Assembly: GCF_028858725.1 (NCBI RefSeq)
Contig: NC_084760.1
Location: 62,687,867-62,751,866 of the forward strand
Direction of reading: 5' to 3'
From: Colius striatus
Lineage: Eukaryota; Chordata; Aves; Coliiformes; Coliidae
Length of the DNA: 64,000 nucleotides
The notes under the pieces are model-generated. The model searched no databases, had not been told where the DNA came from, and was given only the letters and a program-made list of their open reading frames with translations. Below are positions 33,601-45,407 of the stretch, piece after piece. Both the position numbers and the translations under genes were made by a program. Within the stretch, counting starts at the first letter, position 1. The number at the start of each line of letters is the position of its first letter.

Positions 33601-36479
33601 CTCTACAGACATCTTGTGTTCATACCCACCTCCCCAGAGGCAAGTGCATGCCTTCTCTCCCTCCTCACTCATGCCAACCAACAGCATGCACACACGTGTC
33701 CCATGGAGCCAGCAGTCCACAAGGGTCCTTCCAGAGCTGCAGTGCTCTGCTTAGGTGATCAAGGCTAAAAATGGCACAAGAGTTTTGGCAAATTGTTCCT
33801 TGAAGAAACACTTTCTGACATTAAACTATGCTTGCTTTTAAAAAAAATGTTTTGTTTTTCTTTGGCTTGAGAAGTCACATAGCTACTATTTGTAAATGTT
33901 TTCTCCTTCTTCAATAATTTGAGAGAGAATCCAGGTGTCTCCTGGTCTGTCTCTTCATTGTCTGTTAAAGTTAGAGAAAAAACCCACAAGATTCAGTGGC
34001 TGGCTTTCATCTATCACAGAGTCCAGTAAATATTCAAATATAAGCAATGAGCAAGATGTAGTTATGTGGGCTATACCTCATTCTTCAGGGATTCATCAGA
34101 AATTTGACTTGACCCATGTTTCTTTCTAAAGGAAAAAAGCATCATGCACTTTAGATAACTCAGGTAAACAATCCATACTTGCCTGGTAACTCTATTTGTG
34201 GACTGCGTTGTTGTCAGCTGGAAGGAGGCAGACAGCCAGTGACAGATTTCCCAGTAACTAGTGTTGCTTGAAGGTTCTCAGGTTCAAAACCATCATTCTG
34301 AGTAGAGAAAGACCGATCCACCTAAGAACAGACATTCATTGATTAAATCTGCAAAAGATGAGAGAAGAATCTCTTTTCTTGTTAAACTTCATGTAAATTT
34401 AAATGTTGAGATTGAAAGTGACCTGAGCAGCCACTAATAGTCTTAAGGGTCCCAAGGGGCACCACCAGTCAGGCAAGATCCTACTCATCAAGGCACTTCA
34501 GTTCTCCCTTAAAGATTGCCCTGAAAAACCCACTGCTACATACTGCCTCTCTACCTGTATTTATACTACTTCACATCTTTTTCTTGAGGAAAGTGACACC
34601 TCAACCTGCTTCCAGAACTGACACAGCTTTGCCTATAGCTTGAAATCTTCCATTGCCATCCCTTCAAATCTGAGTGTGAGTAGTATGCCAGTGCTTGGGT
34701 TAACACCCTAAACTTTCCAGCAAGATTTCCTGGTAGCTCTTCAAAACTTTTCTTAAACCTTGATGGAACAATCCTATTCCAAAGTTAGAAAAAGCTTGAA
34801 ACGAAAATTACAGAGAAGACAGGGGTATTGTGTGTGGTTGAGTAAGGGGAAGTACTTGACCTTGTGGTGCCCTGAGTTCCAGATGAGCAGTTCTGAGCCT
34901 TTTGAATCAGTATGTGACAGCTCGCCTTTTCAATAGTGTTCATCCTTGACATTATGTGTCACATCTTTAACTAAATAATAGTAAAAACTTAATGTAAAAG
35001 TTTGTTGATGGGTTTTCATGACAGTTGCTAAAAGTATGCAGAACAAACAGTATGTACCTTTGAGGAGCAAGGTATAGCTGCTGCAGCATATTTAACATAC
35101 ACTACTTTCAACCATGAAGAGAAAGGAGGAAAAGGTAAAGTATTCATTATGTGGAGAGAGGAATAAGGATGAGATAATGTCATGAGTTTGGGGGGATTTG
35201 AGACAGTTCTTGAGTGTATCACAATTTTCCTACTTAGACAAAGCATTTAATCCATCAGTGCTTCAGTTGTTGAAGCTTTTTACAATTTTTTTCCTAGTAA
35301 CACTGCTCTGCACAACACTTTCACACACTAGATCAGGTGCTTGAGATATTATGTAAAAATGTGTATTATAGGTACATACCTAACCTTGACTCCTAGTGCT
35401 GGTGCAGCAAACAAAAGTCACCTTTATCTCTGGAAGGCATGATGTTCCTGTAAGAGAAGATGATGTTCAGAGCTAGGGTCCAAGCTGGCAAGAGAGGTTC
35501 ATAATCACAACTGTCTCTTTGGCACCACAACAGGTGGTTTCATTGAGGACTGACTAAAGAAAGATGCAAGTTTAGCTTGTCAGTCTGTTAAGAAATCCCT
35601 CATTTCCCCATTTTAGAAAGCTGCTACCATGTATTTTCTCCAAATTTGCATGAGTCTTGGTCCTATTACTAGAAACAACAGACATAACTCTCCAGACTTA
35701 CTGGCAGTCGACATAAATGGACAGAAAGTTAATAAACAAATCATCGCTGAGCATAAGAAAAGCCTATAGCATGCTTGTGTAAGTCCTTATTTGCATCCTC
35801 TGAAATGCATACTGATTTCTGTTGACATGACATTCATAAATGAATTTTTTTAAAAGTTTGGCACAATTTTTATGAAGTCTTGTAACTAAATTTGCAGTCA
35901 CCAGTTTCACATGGTATACCCTGGAGAAAGAGCCTTCCTTTTACCAAAAGACTAATATGAAGGAAAAAATTTGTTTAAATTACTTCAGCATCAGTTAGAT
36001 CTTGTCTCAGACACTCTCAGATGACCCCAGTACTTTCATTTTGAATATGGTAGCTAATAATCCAAATTCAAATCTCACTACTGGAGCTGTGAAAAAGTGT
36101 AGAAAAAAAACACCTCTACTATTTGCCTGGAAATTTGCTACAAGGATTTGATGACAATTGTTACAGTCAGTAAGATATACCAATCCCTCCTCGTGAGCCA
36201 GTTATTTTGCTATCTGTTGCCTGACCTGCCTGCTATTCTCCAGTGCTGTTTAATCTTAGCCCCTGGCAGCAAATATCAGAATCCCCAGGAGTGACAGCAA
36301 TCAGCCTTGTTAGGCAGAGAAGTGTTTTGGTGCCACAGTACTCTTCCAGGATACCTCAGTGATTAACCCAGTGCTTTATCTAGTGCTTATATTTCCATAT
36401 CTACCTCTGCCACCTCGCATCACTTGGGGTGGGTAGAAGGAGTGAAGTGGACTGAAGAAGTGAACTTGGGACATGGAGG

Positions 36480-36715
36480 GAGGTGGGGGAGAGGGGGCGA
36501 CATCTCAAATTGAGGCAGGAGCGTCTCCCCACAGTCCCTGCAGGAAATGTCTTCCTTGGTCTCCATGAGAATTTGGCTGGGTCTAGCCTAGAGGACAGCT
36601 CAGGACCTCCATGCTTAGCCTCAGCGCTGACCAAGCTGTCCTGCTCAGGCTGCTTTCGTGAAGAGCTACCAAATAAAAGCCTGCACTGCACTGCACCCCA
36701 CAGCTCTCCTTACCT
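36480..36715 (+). mobile_element. Possible LTR remnant
   Basis: A GC-rich block leading into CCAAATAAAAGCCTGCAC at 36,669-36,686 resembles the poly(A)/R region of avian LTRs, where AATAAA is followed by GCCTGC. No matching TG start or target-site duplication was found. It could equally be unique sequence. Confidence 0.25.
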
Positions 36716-37457
36716 GGGGTAGCCCAACTATCAATATGAAGAATAACCAAGATTATTTATATAGCAAATAATCTTGTTAGGGTGGGTTTTCCTGCCTCTT
36801 TAGCTTGGCCACGTGAACTCGTCCATGAAAAGACCAATTGAGCTTATAAAAATAATAAAGCATTATTAGTGTGGGTTGCAGCAGAATAAATGTGTATCCT
36901 TTTGTTACTGAATACAGCCATCTAGTGGTTCATTCTTGTTTATTCCCTACAGTTTTCAAAAGAGAATAAGAGCTGAGAAGAGATAAAAAAATTGAGAGTG
37001 CACACACAAGAGAATCCTTTTCCTCCTCATCCAGCATATAAGGATTACCCTTGAGGTCTGACTTGAAGAGGCCACTTGGCCATCTCAACTTGTGGCTACG
37101 ATCAGACTTTCTAAAAAGAAGCCATGGTAAGGTCCTGGCACTGAATTTCCAACAATATCTGATGGGTAATTTCTGGTAGAAATGGAAACAGTTCCATCGC
37201 TCCTTGTATTAATTCAGTGCTTACTTCATTACATACCTATAAAAATCCCATTCATCAACACTTAACTTTGTGCTGTACTTTTGATCCTTTTCCTTTACAC
37301 ATAACAGGTTTGTTTCCTAAATAAAATATTTTGTTACTTATTTGAAAAAAAACCCCACCTATTTTAGTGTTTCTATTTTGGGTCAGAGAAATGCTGATTC
37401 AAGAGTCCTAAAGAAATGTATGAAAACTGAAATAGTAAAGAGCACATATATATGTAA

Positions 37458-37657
37458 CAGGTTTACAGGAAGTTCCACTTGAACAGAAGGAAAAAATTCC
37501 TGTGAGGATGAGGGAGCCCTGGCACAGGCTGCCCAGGAAGGATGTGGAGTCTCCTTCTCTGGAGGTTTTCAAATCCCACCTGAACTTGATCTAGATGGAC
37601 CTGCCTTAGCAGGGGAGTTGGACTAGATGATCTCTAGAGGTCCCTTCCAAAGCTCTG
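37458..37657 (+). mobile_element. CR1 3' fragment, sense orientation
   Basis: About 200 bp: GAGGGAGCCCTGGCACAGG, GGAGGTTTTCAAATCCCACC, then TTGGACTAGATGATCTCTAG and AGGTCCCTTCCAA. It stops where a second sense CR1 begins, so two CR1 pieces lie in tandem. Confidence 0.9.
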
Positions 37658-39438
37658 CCTGGTGGAAAAAGGGCCTGATTGCTTAGGAAGAGTATAGGAA
37701 CATTGCCAGCGTATATAGGGACAAATCCAGGAAGGCTAAAGCCCTTTTGGAACTAAACCTGGCAAAGGAGGTAAAGGAAAATAAGAAGGGTTTTTTTCCG
37801 GTACATCAGCAGCAAAAGGAAGATTAGGGAGAATATGAACCTACTGATGAACAGAGCCCTGGTGACAGAGGATGCAGAGAAGGCTGAACTGCATGCCTTC
37901 TTTGCCTCAGTCTTCTCTGCCAAGGCTGCCTCTCGGGAAGCCCAGTCAATGGAGGATATTAGGATAGTCTGGAGAATGGAAGACTTTCCATTGGTGGATA
38001 AGGATGACGTTATAGACCTGTTGGGCAAGCTGGACACCCATAAATCTATGGGAGCTGGTGGGATGCACGCACAAGTGCTAAGGGAGCTGGTTGATGTTAT
38101 TGCTCAGCCACTCTCCATAATTTTTGAACAATCATGGGGGACTGGCAAAGTGCTTGAGGACTGGAGAAGTGCCAATGTTACTCCAGTCTTCTAGAAAGGG
38201 CAGTAAGAACGATCTCAGAAACTACAGGCGGCCAGTCTCACCTCCATCCCTGGAAAGGTTATGGAACAGCTCATCCTGAATGTTGTCAGTAAACATATGA
38301 AGGAAAAGATGGTTAGCGGGGAGAGTTAACACGAATTCAGCAAGGGGAAATCCTGCTTGACCAAACTGATAGCCTTCTATGATAGCATGACTGGCTTGGA
38401 TGAGTGGACAGTGAGGGGGATAGAGAACTGGCTGAATGACAGAACCCAGAGAGGGGTGATCAATGGCACAGAATCAAGTTGGAGGCCTGTGGAGTTCCAC
38501 GGGGATTGGTTCTCGGGCCAGTCTTGTTCAACATCTTCATCAACGACCTGGATGAGGGGACAGAGTGTACCCTCAGCAAGTTCCCTGATGACACCAAACC
38601 GGGAGGACTGGCTGATTCCCCAGAAGGCTGTGCTGCCTTCAGCGGGATGTTGACCGGCTTGAGAGTTGGGCAGAGAGGAACCTCATGAGCTTCAACAAGG
38701 ACAAGTGCAGAGTCCTGCATCTGGGAAGGAACAACCCCATGCACCAGCACAGGCTGGGGATTGACCTGCTGGAGAGCAGCTCTGCAGGGAGTCCTGGCTG
38801 ACAATAAACTAACCATGACCCAGCAATGTGCCCTCATGGCCAAGGCCAATGGCATCCAGGGATGCATCAAGAAGAGCACGGCCAGCAGGTCAGGGGAGGT
38901 TCTATTCTCCCTCTACTCTGCCCTGGTGAGGCGTCATCTGGAGTCCAGTGTCCAGTTCTGGGCTCCTCAGCTCAAGAGGGACAGGGAACTTCTGGAGAAC
39001 GTCCAGTGCAGGGCCACCAAGATGATCAAGGGTCTGGAGCATCTTTCTTACAAGGAAAGGCTGCAGGATCTGGGGCTGCTCAGTCTAAAGAAGAGACTGA
39101 GAGGCAGCCTCATAAATACTTACAAGTATTTAAAAGGTGTATGTCAAGAGGATGGGACAACACTTTTTTCTGTAGTGTCCAGTGACAGGACAAGGGGTAA
39201 CAGAAAAAAGCTGGAACACAAAATGTTACACTTAAACATAACGAAAAACTTCTTTCCTGTGACGGTGAGGAAGCCCTTGCACAGTCTGCCCTGTGTGGAG
39301 TCTCCTTCTCTGGAGGTTTTCAAATCCCACCTGAACACATTCCTATGTGACCTGATCTAGGTGGACCTGCTTTAGCAGGTGGACCTAGATGATCTCGAGA
39401 GGTCTCTTTCAACTCCACCATTCTGTGATTCCATGATT
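37657..39438 (+). mobile_element. CR1 retrotransposon with decayed reverse transcriptase, sense orientation
   Basis: About 1.8 kb of a 5'-truncated CR1, from the middle of the RT ORF to the 3' tail (TGTGATTCCATGATTCTATGAT). Frame-shifted segments carry CR1 RT wording: [46 protein letters not shown] and YKERLQDLGLLSLKKRL. It cannot make an enzyme: the block with the first catalytic aspartate is deleted near 38,398-38,420, the second motif reads FPDD instead of FADD, and there are several stops and frameshifts. CR1 is the dominant bird LINE and moves by target-primed reverse transcription. Confidence 0.95.
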
Positions 39439-40215
39439 CTATGATCTCCAAGGATGGTGACTCCACCACCTCCCTGGGCAGCCTCTTCCAGTGTTTAATG
39501 ACCCTTTCAGTGAAAATGTTCTTCCTAATGTCCAATCTAAAGTTCCCCTGGTTCAACTTGAGCCCATTTCTTCTTGTCCTATCATTCACTACTGGAGAGC
39601 GACTCCTAGCTCACTACAACCTCCTTTCAGGTAGTTGTAGAGAGTGAGCATGTCTTCTCTCAGTCTCCTTTTCTCCAAACGAAACAACCCCAGTTCTCTC
39701 ACAAGACTTGTTCTCTAGACCCTTCATCAGCTTCATTGCCCATATCTGGACACACTCCAGCACCTCAGTGTTTTCTTGTAGTGAGTGGCCCAAGACTGAA
39801 CACAGTATTTGAGGTGTGGCCTCACCTGTGGCAAGTACTGGGGGACAATCACTTCCCTGTTCCTACTGGTCACACTATTTCTGATACAAGACAGGATGCC
39901 ATTGGCCTTCTTGGCCACCTGGACACACTTCTGTCTCATGTTCAGCTGGCTGTCAACCAACATCCCCAGATCCTTTTCTGCCAGACAGTTTTCCAGCCAC
40001 TTATCCCCAAGCCCGGGGATACATGGGGTTGTAGTGTTACATGGGGTTGTTGTGGTTCTAGTGCAAGACCAAATATTTGGCTTTGTTGAACTTCATGCAA
40101 TTGGCCTTGGTCCATCAATCCAGCCTGTCCAGATCCCTCTGAAGAGTCTTCCTGCCCTGAAGCAGATGTATTCTTCTGCTCAGTTTGGTGTCATCTGCAA
40201 ACTCAGTCCCTTCGT
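39439..40215 (-). mobile_element. CR1 retrotransposon, antisense, 3' truncated
   Basis: Antisense CR1 of about 780 bp. The + strand has GACTCCACCACCTCCCTGGG, TGGCCTCACCTGTGGCAAG, AGGATGCCATTGGCCTTCTTGG and GGTGTCATCTGCAAACTCAG. The - strand frame at 39,733-39,963 has [19 protein letters not shown] and NGILSCIRN. Its outermost 3' end, present in the copy at 41,446, is missing where it meets the sense CR1. Confidence 0.93.
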
Positions 40216-40619
40216 TCAGAAAGGAAAAAGGCAGTCTACAAGCTGGGTGAGGCAAGAAGCAGCCTAAGCTATTGTCTGGCCACTGTTAATTCTTCTCTTG
40301 TGAAGCTGAAAGGCATGAAGCTGGGCTTGTTGATGGTCATGAGCAAAATGGATGGCACAGAGGGGGACTGCTCCACCTGCACATGATGTACCACGGGCAT
40401 AGCATCTCCTTCCCCATCGGGTACACTGGTGCTGGAGTGGAGGCAGCTCCCAGATGCCCCAGCTGCCCACAGAAGCTTCCTGCCCTGGCCTCTCCTGCAG
40501 TTTAACATTCCATAGGAAAATTAAAAGCTCTGCTCACTGTCTTACAGCCACAGGAAAATCCCAACCCGGGAGAAGTTCGATGCCCAAAACGCAAGCGTAT
40601 CTATCGTCCCTTCTTCTGT
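40216..40619. other. Between CR1 and CpG island, nothing recognised
   Basis: About 400 bp of mixed composition, becoming GC-rich at the right. No repeat or exon identified. Confidence 0.4.
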
Positions 40620-41050
40620 GTTTGCCTGGCTCCTGAGGTGGGCCTGCTGCCGTGCCCTGCCCTGCCGTGCCCTGCCCTGCCGTTCCGTGCCCCGGCCCGG
40701 GAGCGCCGGCAGCGCCGCACCCGCCTCCGGTACTGGCTCCCCTCCGCCTCTCCGCAATCGGCGCCGCCAGGGGGCACGCTCGGGCAGCGCCGCCGCGGCG
40801 TGGGCGGTGGCGGCGGGGCAGGCAGGGCCGGCGGCGGTGGGGAGCGGGAGGAGGAGCGGGCAGGCGCGGCCGGGCGGGGCGGAGGCGGGAGGCGGAGAGG
40901 GCAGGCCTGGCGGGGGCTGTTGGGGGCGGAGTGAGTGGGGAGAGGAGCCGGCCCGGCAGGAGGAGGGAGGAGATAGACGATAGGTTTGTGGCTCTGAGCA
41001 GCTCCAGGTGTTGTTAACCTGCACTCTCCGGAGAGCCGGCAGTAGCAGGT
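40620..41050. promoter_or_regulatory. Orphan CpG island, candidate promoter
   Basis: Dense CpG with many GGGCGG/GGGGCGG Sp1-type boxes (for example 40,840-40,935), imperfect CCCTGCCGTG repeats at 40,652-40,695 and a CTCF-like motif at 40,763-40,779. It lies about 23 kb from either recognised gene end and belongs to no known exon here. Frames on both strands are open only because of composition. It might drive an unannotated transcript (coding or lncRNA), or act as an insulator or enhancer. Direction cannot be told. Confidence 0.6.
40763..40779 (+). promoter_or_regulatory. CTCF-like binding motif
   Basis: GCCGCCAGGGGGCACGC matches the CTCF core CCxxCAGGGGGCxC closely. It sits inside the orphan CpG island between TNFAIP3 and PERP, a sensible place for a domain boundary. 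Binding is inferred. Confidence 0.5.
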
Positions 41051-41445
41051 TCCTGCCTGGCAGGATGATGGAGTCAGGCTTGTGCCTCTCCATACCCTCG
41101 GCCACGGAAACGTGTTCTCCCAGGCCCTGCCCAGCACGGCCCTCCTTTCTGGATGACAGATTTCTTCTGTCTGGAAGCAATGGTTCACTGACTGTCACAG
41201 CACGGGGCAGAGTTAAATCCTACATTTTGAGACAGGAAACATATTTGTCATCTCTCTGCTATGGCACCATTTAGAATCAAAAGACATCTGGTAAGCTCAG
41301 GCATTTTGATTTGTGTGTGCAGTCATTCCTGATATTTTTGGTCCCTGGCATCTCAGTCTTTCAATGGAAGCACCCTGTCTTTAGCACCTAAAAAACAGGC
41401 ACAAAACAAGAGTAACTCACATTGAAAAAAGCATGTTATCTTACT

Positions 41446-41690
41446 CATAGAATCATTTGGTTGGAAAACACCTTTAAGATCAAGTCCAACCACTAACTTA
41501 ACATTGCCAAGCCCACCTCTAAGCCATGTCACTCATCTATGTGTCTTTTGAATATCTCCACGGATGGACTCCACCACCTCCCTGGGCAGCCTGTGCCAAT
41601 GTCTTAACAACCCTCTCAGTGAAAAAGTTCTTAATCTAAACCTCCCCAGCACATCTTGAGGCTGTTTCCTCTGCCCTTTCCTCACAGCAT
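41446..41690 (-). mobile_element. CR1 3' fragment
   Basis: The + strand shows TCATAGAATCATTTGGTTGG, ACCTTTAAGATCAAGTCCAA, CATTGCCAAGCCCACCTCTAA and CCACCACCTCCCTGGGCAGC: an antisense CR1 terminus, same subfamily as at 29,500. Confidence 0.92.
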
Positions 41691-44600
41691 CGCTCAGAAT
41701 TCAGTAACTTTCAGCAAAGGCTGACAGTCACTACTGCAGTCTGTGACACCTTCATAGAACAGCTCACCACCTTGGTGACTCACTGTGATGGCTTGAGGTC
41801 ACTGTGTGCATATGAGCATGCACATAAGTTCACAGCCTCTCAGTGTATTTATGCCTGGAGTTTGCTCATAAATATTCTCAGCACTTCTATGCAGAGGACT
41901 CTGAGCTAGGAGTCTAAAGTAATTATTATTTCTCTAGCAAACATAATCATCAGAATTAAACCTGACAAGTACACTCTCCTAAACCAGACAAGGCCTTCCA
42001 AGGGGAAAAGTAATTCAAATTGTTGAATGACTGATTTTACCATACTGGGGAAACCACGGTCTTTTGTGTAGTGAAAGGTCTCTGTCATGTTCATTAAGGC
42101 AAAGGAAAATAATCCAGATGTTTTGTCAGTTTCCAATGTGAATGTCTTCATCCAGTGTACTGGAAGTTCCCCTGCAGGTTCAACCACTGTTGCTGCTAAT
42201 GGAACAGAGAGGTACTTTCCCAGTAGCTGTCCACTGCTGTGGTATGATACAAATTAGCTCTTTTACCAGGACCTGGGCAATGTGGAGAGGTGAGTAATAA
42301 ATTACAGTACAAAGTGGGGATATTGGAGTCTTTCTGAAAGAAAGCTGCTACAGCGGGTGCATTTCTGCAAGGCTTTTTCCAAGAGATGTGGAGGCACAAA
42401 AATAATCCCCAGTGCCAAATACAGGCCACTCTATTTCTTCCTTGAGTCTGGTCTACCGTCAGAGTTAGGGCAATGCAGAGTGAGTGACAGAAAAAACAGA
42501 TGAGGAAGCAGTTTTTCATTGCAGAATTTCAACTCTGTGTAATAATTCTTTTGATCCTGTTCTCCCTCCTGCCCGGGGGCTGAGTCCATGAGCTGTGAAT
42601 ATAGCTCCAACAAAAGGAGGCAGGAACTAATCTCAAATTGCTCAGCCACTTATCTTTTCCTCGGTGCATGAATGTCCCTAACCAATTTGAGGAGACGGCA
42701 GCTTCTGTGAAGGATTTAATCATGGGTAATTCCCTCAGTGCACGGGAGCTTAGGAGTTGGAGCTTAGAATATGGACGTTTGTACATGATTCCTGCTTTTC
42801 AGTGCACACAGGGCGGAAGGACAGGCCGATTGGCAGGTGCTTTCTGGTTGAAAACACCCAATTTGGGTGGAGCAGGCTTCACACAGCTCCAGCTGACAGT
42901 TTCGCTTTGTCACTAGGCCAAGGGAAGCAAATTGAACTGCCTGGAGTTGTTACAATTAGACATTAATCTCTGGCTTGTTGCTGATTAACTCCTTAATGCC
43001 ACACCACCTACTGAACAATTTGTTACTCATCTGTAAACATGGATCTCTAACAGCTTACTGCCTTTCCTGCAAGCATGCAGGCAGTGACCCTTCTTCCCAA
43101 ATCAACGGCTTTTGTTGTTGTCTTGGCAGAAATGGTACCATTTCCTCACTCCAGGACTAGCACAAGAGCTGGCCAGAGCTCAGGCAGCAGCTGGAGAAGG
43201 CTCCTATTCCAGGAGAAAGGATGCATCCAAGAGAGACAGAGATCTCTGCCATGGTTCTTAAAGTGCTCTTAGGAGAAAGATGGTGCCTGTCAGAATACTG
43301 ACAGCATTTGTTCACTTTTCCTGTGGGCCTTTGGGAGGCCTGAAGATGATTCTCTAAGCAACCGATAATCAAAATACAGCTATAATGTGGTTAAGCTTTT
43401 CAGTAGCTGGGCAAGAGCCAGAATGTATCTGCACAAGCTAAAATGATATGGTTAGACATGGTTAATGTCCTTCTTGCATTGATTGGAAAAGAATCACTTA
43501 GGTAACTATCTCTACTCAGGGAACATGACATGTCAAGTATTTTTGCTCAGTATTCTAATGTGTATAATTTCACAACATTTCAGTATATTTATGTGTGCAG
43601 TTTGCTCATAAATATTCTCCTCTCGTTCCTGAATACTGGACAAAAGATAGAGATCTTGAAAAGACATAGGTAATGAAATAGTGCATTGTCAGAATGAAGC
43701 ACACAGATTCAGATCAGCCAAACCCTTGTTTGACTGCTGTTTATTACTGGAGGTTTCTAAATACCATGAGCACCTTTGCTTTTTCACAGGCACCAGCAGG
43801 TAGAGTAGTCACAAGGCCATGAGAGCCCTAGATTCACCTGCTTCCCATAAAAATGCAGGTATAGTCCCTTCTCTCATATTGAGTCCCACCGGCCTACAGA
43901 GATCACACAGCTTTGCAGCATAGTGAGGAGGATGTTCATGTGGCAGGGAAGGGAGAAGATATGGGGAACAGGATTATAGCCACCTCCTTCCATAAGCATG
44001 AACATACATACGTACGTATTCATGACTATATAACACTTCTTAAGTGTATAACTAGTAATTTGGTAAAAGGCAGACTCTCACGTCTTCTCTTGGATAGGGC
44101 ACGCTAATCTCTGAGCTCAAGGCAGCGAGCCCTTCCATGTCTCAATTTCTTTTTGACTTACCTTTTCCACTCCAGTGTCCTGAGGCCTAGGTTGGCTGGC
44201 TGACTATACTTCTCATAATTTCCTAAGGGCAAAACAATATGTACTTTGAGACCATGAGACCTCATGCTGAGGGCATTGCTGCATGTTCAAGATGGTGCAG
44301 TGCTGCAGTCAAGCACCAGGTAGTGAGGAGCAAGCACTTTGTGCATGGCAAGGAGCTTGGCAGCACCGGGGAGCTCAGTCTTTTGGGATTGTGGTCTCTC
44401 CTACACCAAGTATTTTGATTTTCTCTTTTGTTTCTCTGTCTTAGTGACACTGAATTACATAAGCCACATTTCTTCCTCTAGTAATTAGTGCAGCCTGAAC
44501 TCCTGCTGAGCACAGCACCCTGCGAGCACCTAATGCCACCCTGCTCATTAGCAGCACCAGTCTGGCCACATCACTATTTGTGTCCTTGAAAAAATGGAAT

Positions 44601-44705
44601 CTTCCCTTCTGTAATCTGCTGAACAAAAGCAGATTGTTGGATGGTTCTGTAGCTTCCTCTACCCCCAAGAGCTTAATAGCTCTAAGTCTGCTGACAGTAT
44701 CATTG

Positions 44706-44748
44706 TAATGTGACATAAAAGAGGGAAATAATGTGACATAAAAGAGGG
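44706..44748. repeat. Short tandem duplication, 23-bp period
   Basis: TAATGTGACATAAAAGAGGG occurs exactly at 44,706-44,725 and 44,729-44,748. Confidence 0.9.
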
Positions 44749-45365
44749 TTCTTGCAAACCTCGTGGACACATGCCCACCAAGTGGCATATGATGACAGGA
44801 CTTGGCCAATCCATTAAATAATTCACTGTCAACAACTTGAAACAAGACTTGAGAAACTGAGCTTTGGTTTCAATTTCAGGGTCAAGCACTTTTGAGCACG
44901 ATCCAACATTGGAAAATGTGTCAGAGAATAGATGGATGAGATTCCTATACGTTTCTCTGTCTAAACAGCTGTTCACCAATGTATCACAGCTTTCTATGTG
45001 AGGTCTGCTTCTGGGCTGAATCAGCTGAGGTTTTTGCTGTGGGCTGGAGTGTGGACAATACAAGACCAAATTTAGACACGTTACTCACAATATCTCTGTT
45101 TGCAGTTTTTAGCCCTCTGGCAACTTTTAGCCTTCTTGTTTACTATGTTCACATTCAAAAAACCCTCAGATCATGAGACCTGCAGCCTGGGCATGGAGAT
45201 CAAAAACCATCTGCTACTGCAGGAGTCCCAGAAGCCAATACCATTGCTACATTTCCTCCATCCCTTCCTATATAGGGGAAGAAGTGATTTTGTTTACAGT
45301 CAAGGGATCAATTTTACCAAATTTACTCTGTAAGTTCAAACTCGTCATACTGTTGAGTCTTCTAG

Positions 45366-45407
45366 GTCCCTTATTAAAATCTCAGTGTCCCTTATTAAAA
45401 TCTTGGT
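45366..45407. repeat. Short tandem duplication, 21-bp period
   Basis: Two adjacent copies starting GTCCCTTATTAAAATCT, differing only at the 3' end of the unit. Confidence 0.9.

Larger units (their letters stand above)
29701..37457. other. Intergenic, no gene seen
   Basis: About 7.8 kb. Two stretches are GC-richer than the rest: 29,960-30,640 and 32,500-33,460. They have long overlapping frames on both strands but no consistent codon bias. A 23-bp tandem duplication sits at 30,559-30,604. A region ending in CCAAATAAAAGCCTGCAC at 36,669-36,686 may be an old LTR. Confidence 0.4.

Noticed and set aside
38357-39360. Open frames in the CR1 cluster
   Set aside because: Fragments of the dead CR1 reverse transcriptase and its antisense, not host genes.
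40542-41198. - strand frame of 218 codons over the orphan CpG island
   Set aside because: Pro/Ala/Arg-rich with several overlapping frames on both strands, typical of CpG islands; no domain recognised.
43999-44020. ATACGTACGTAT palindrome
   Set aside because: Only 12 bp, within a TACG/CATA simple-sequence stretch; expected by chance.
44441-45069. Two - strand frames of about 135 codons
   Set aside because: They run through a tandem duplication, have no codon bias and no recognisable motif.
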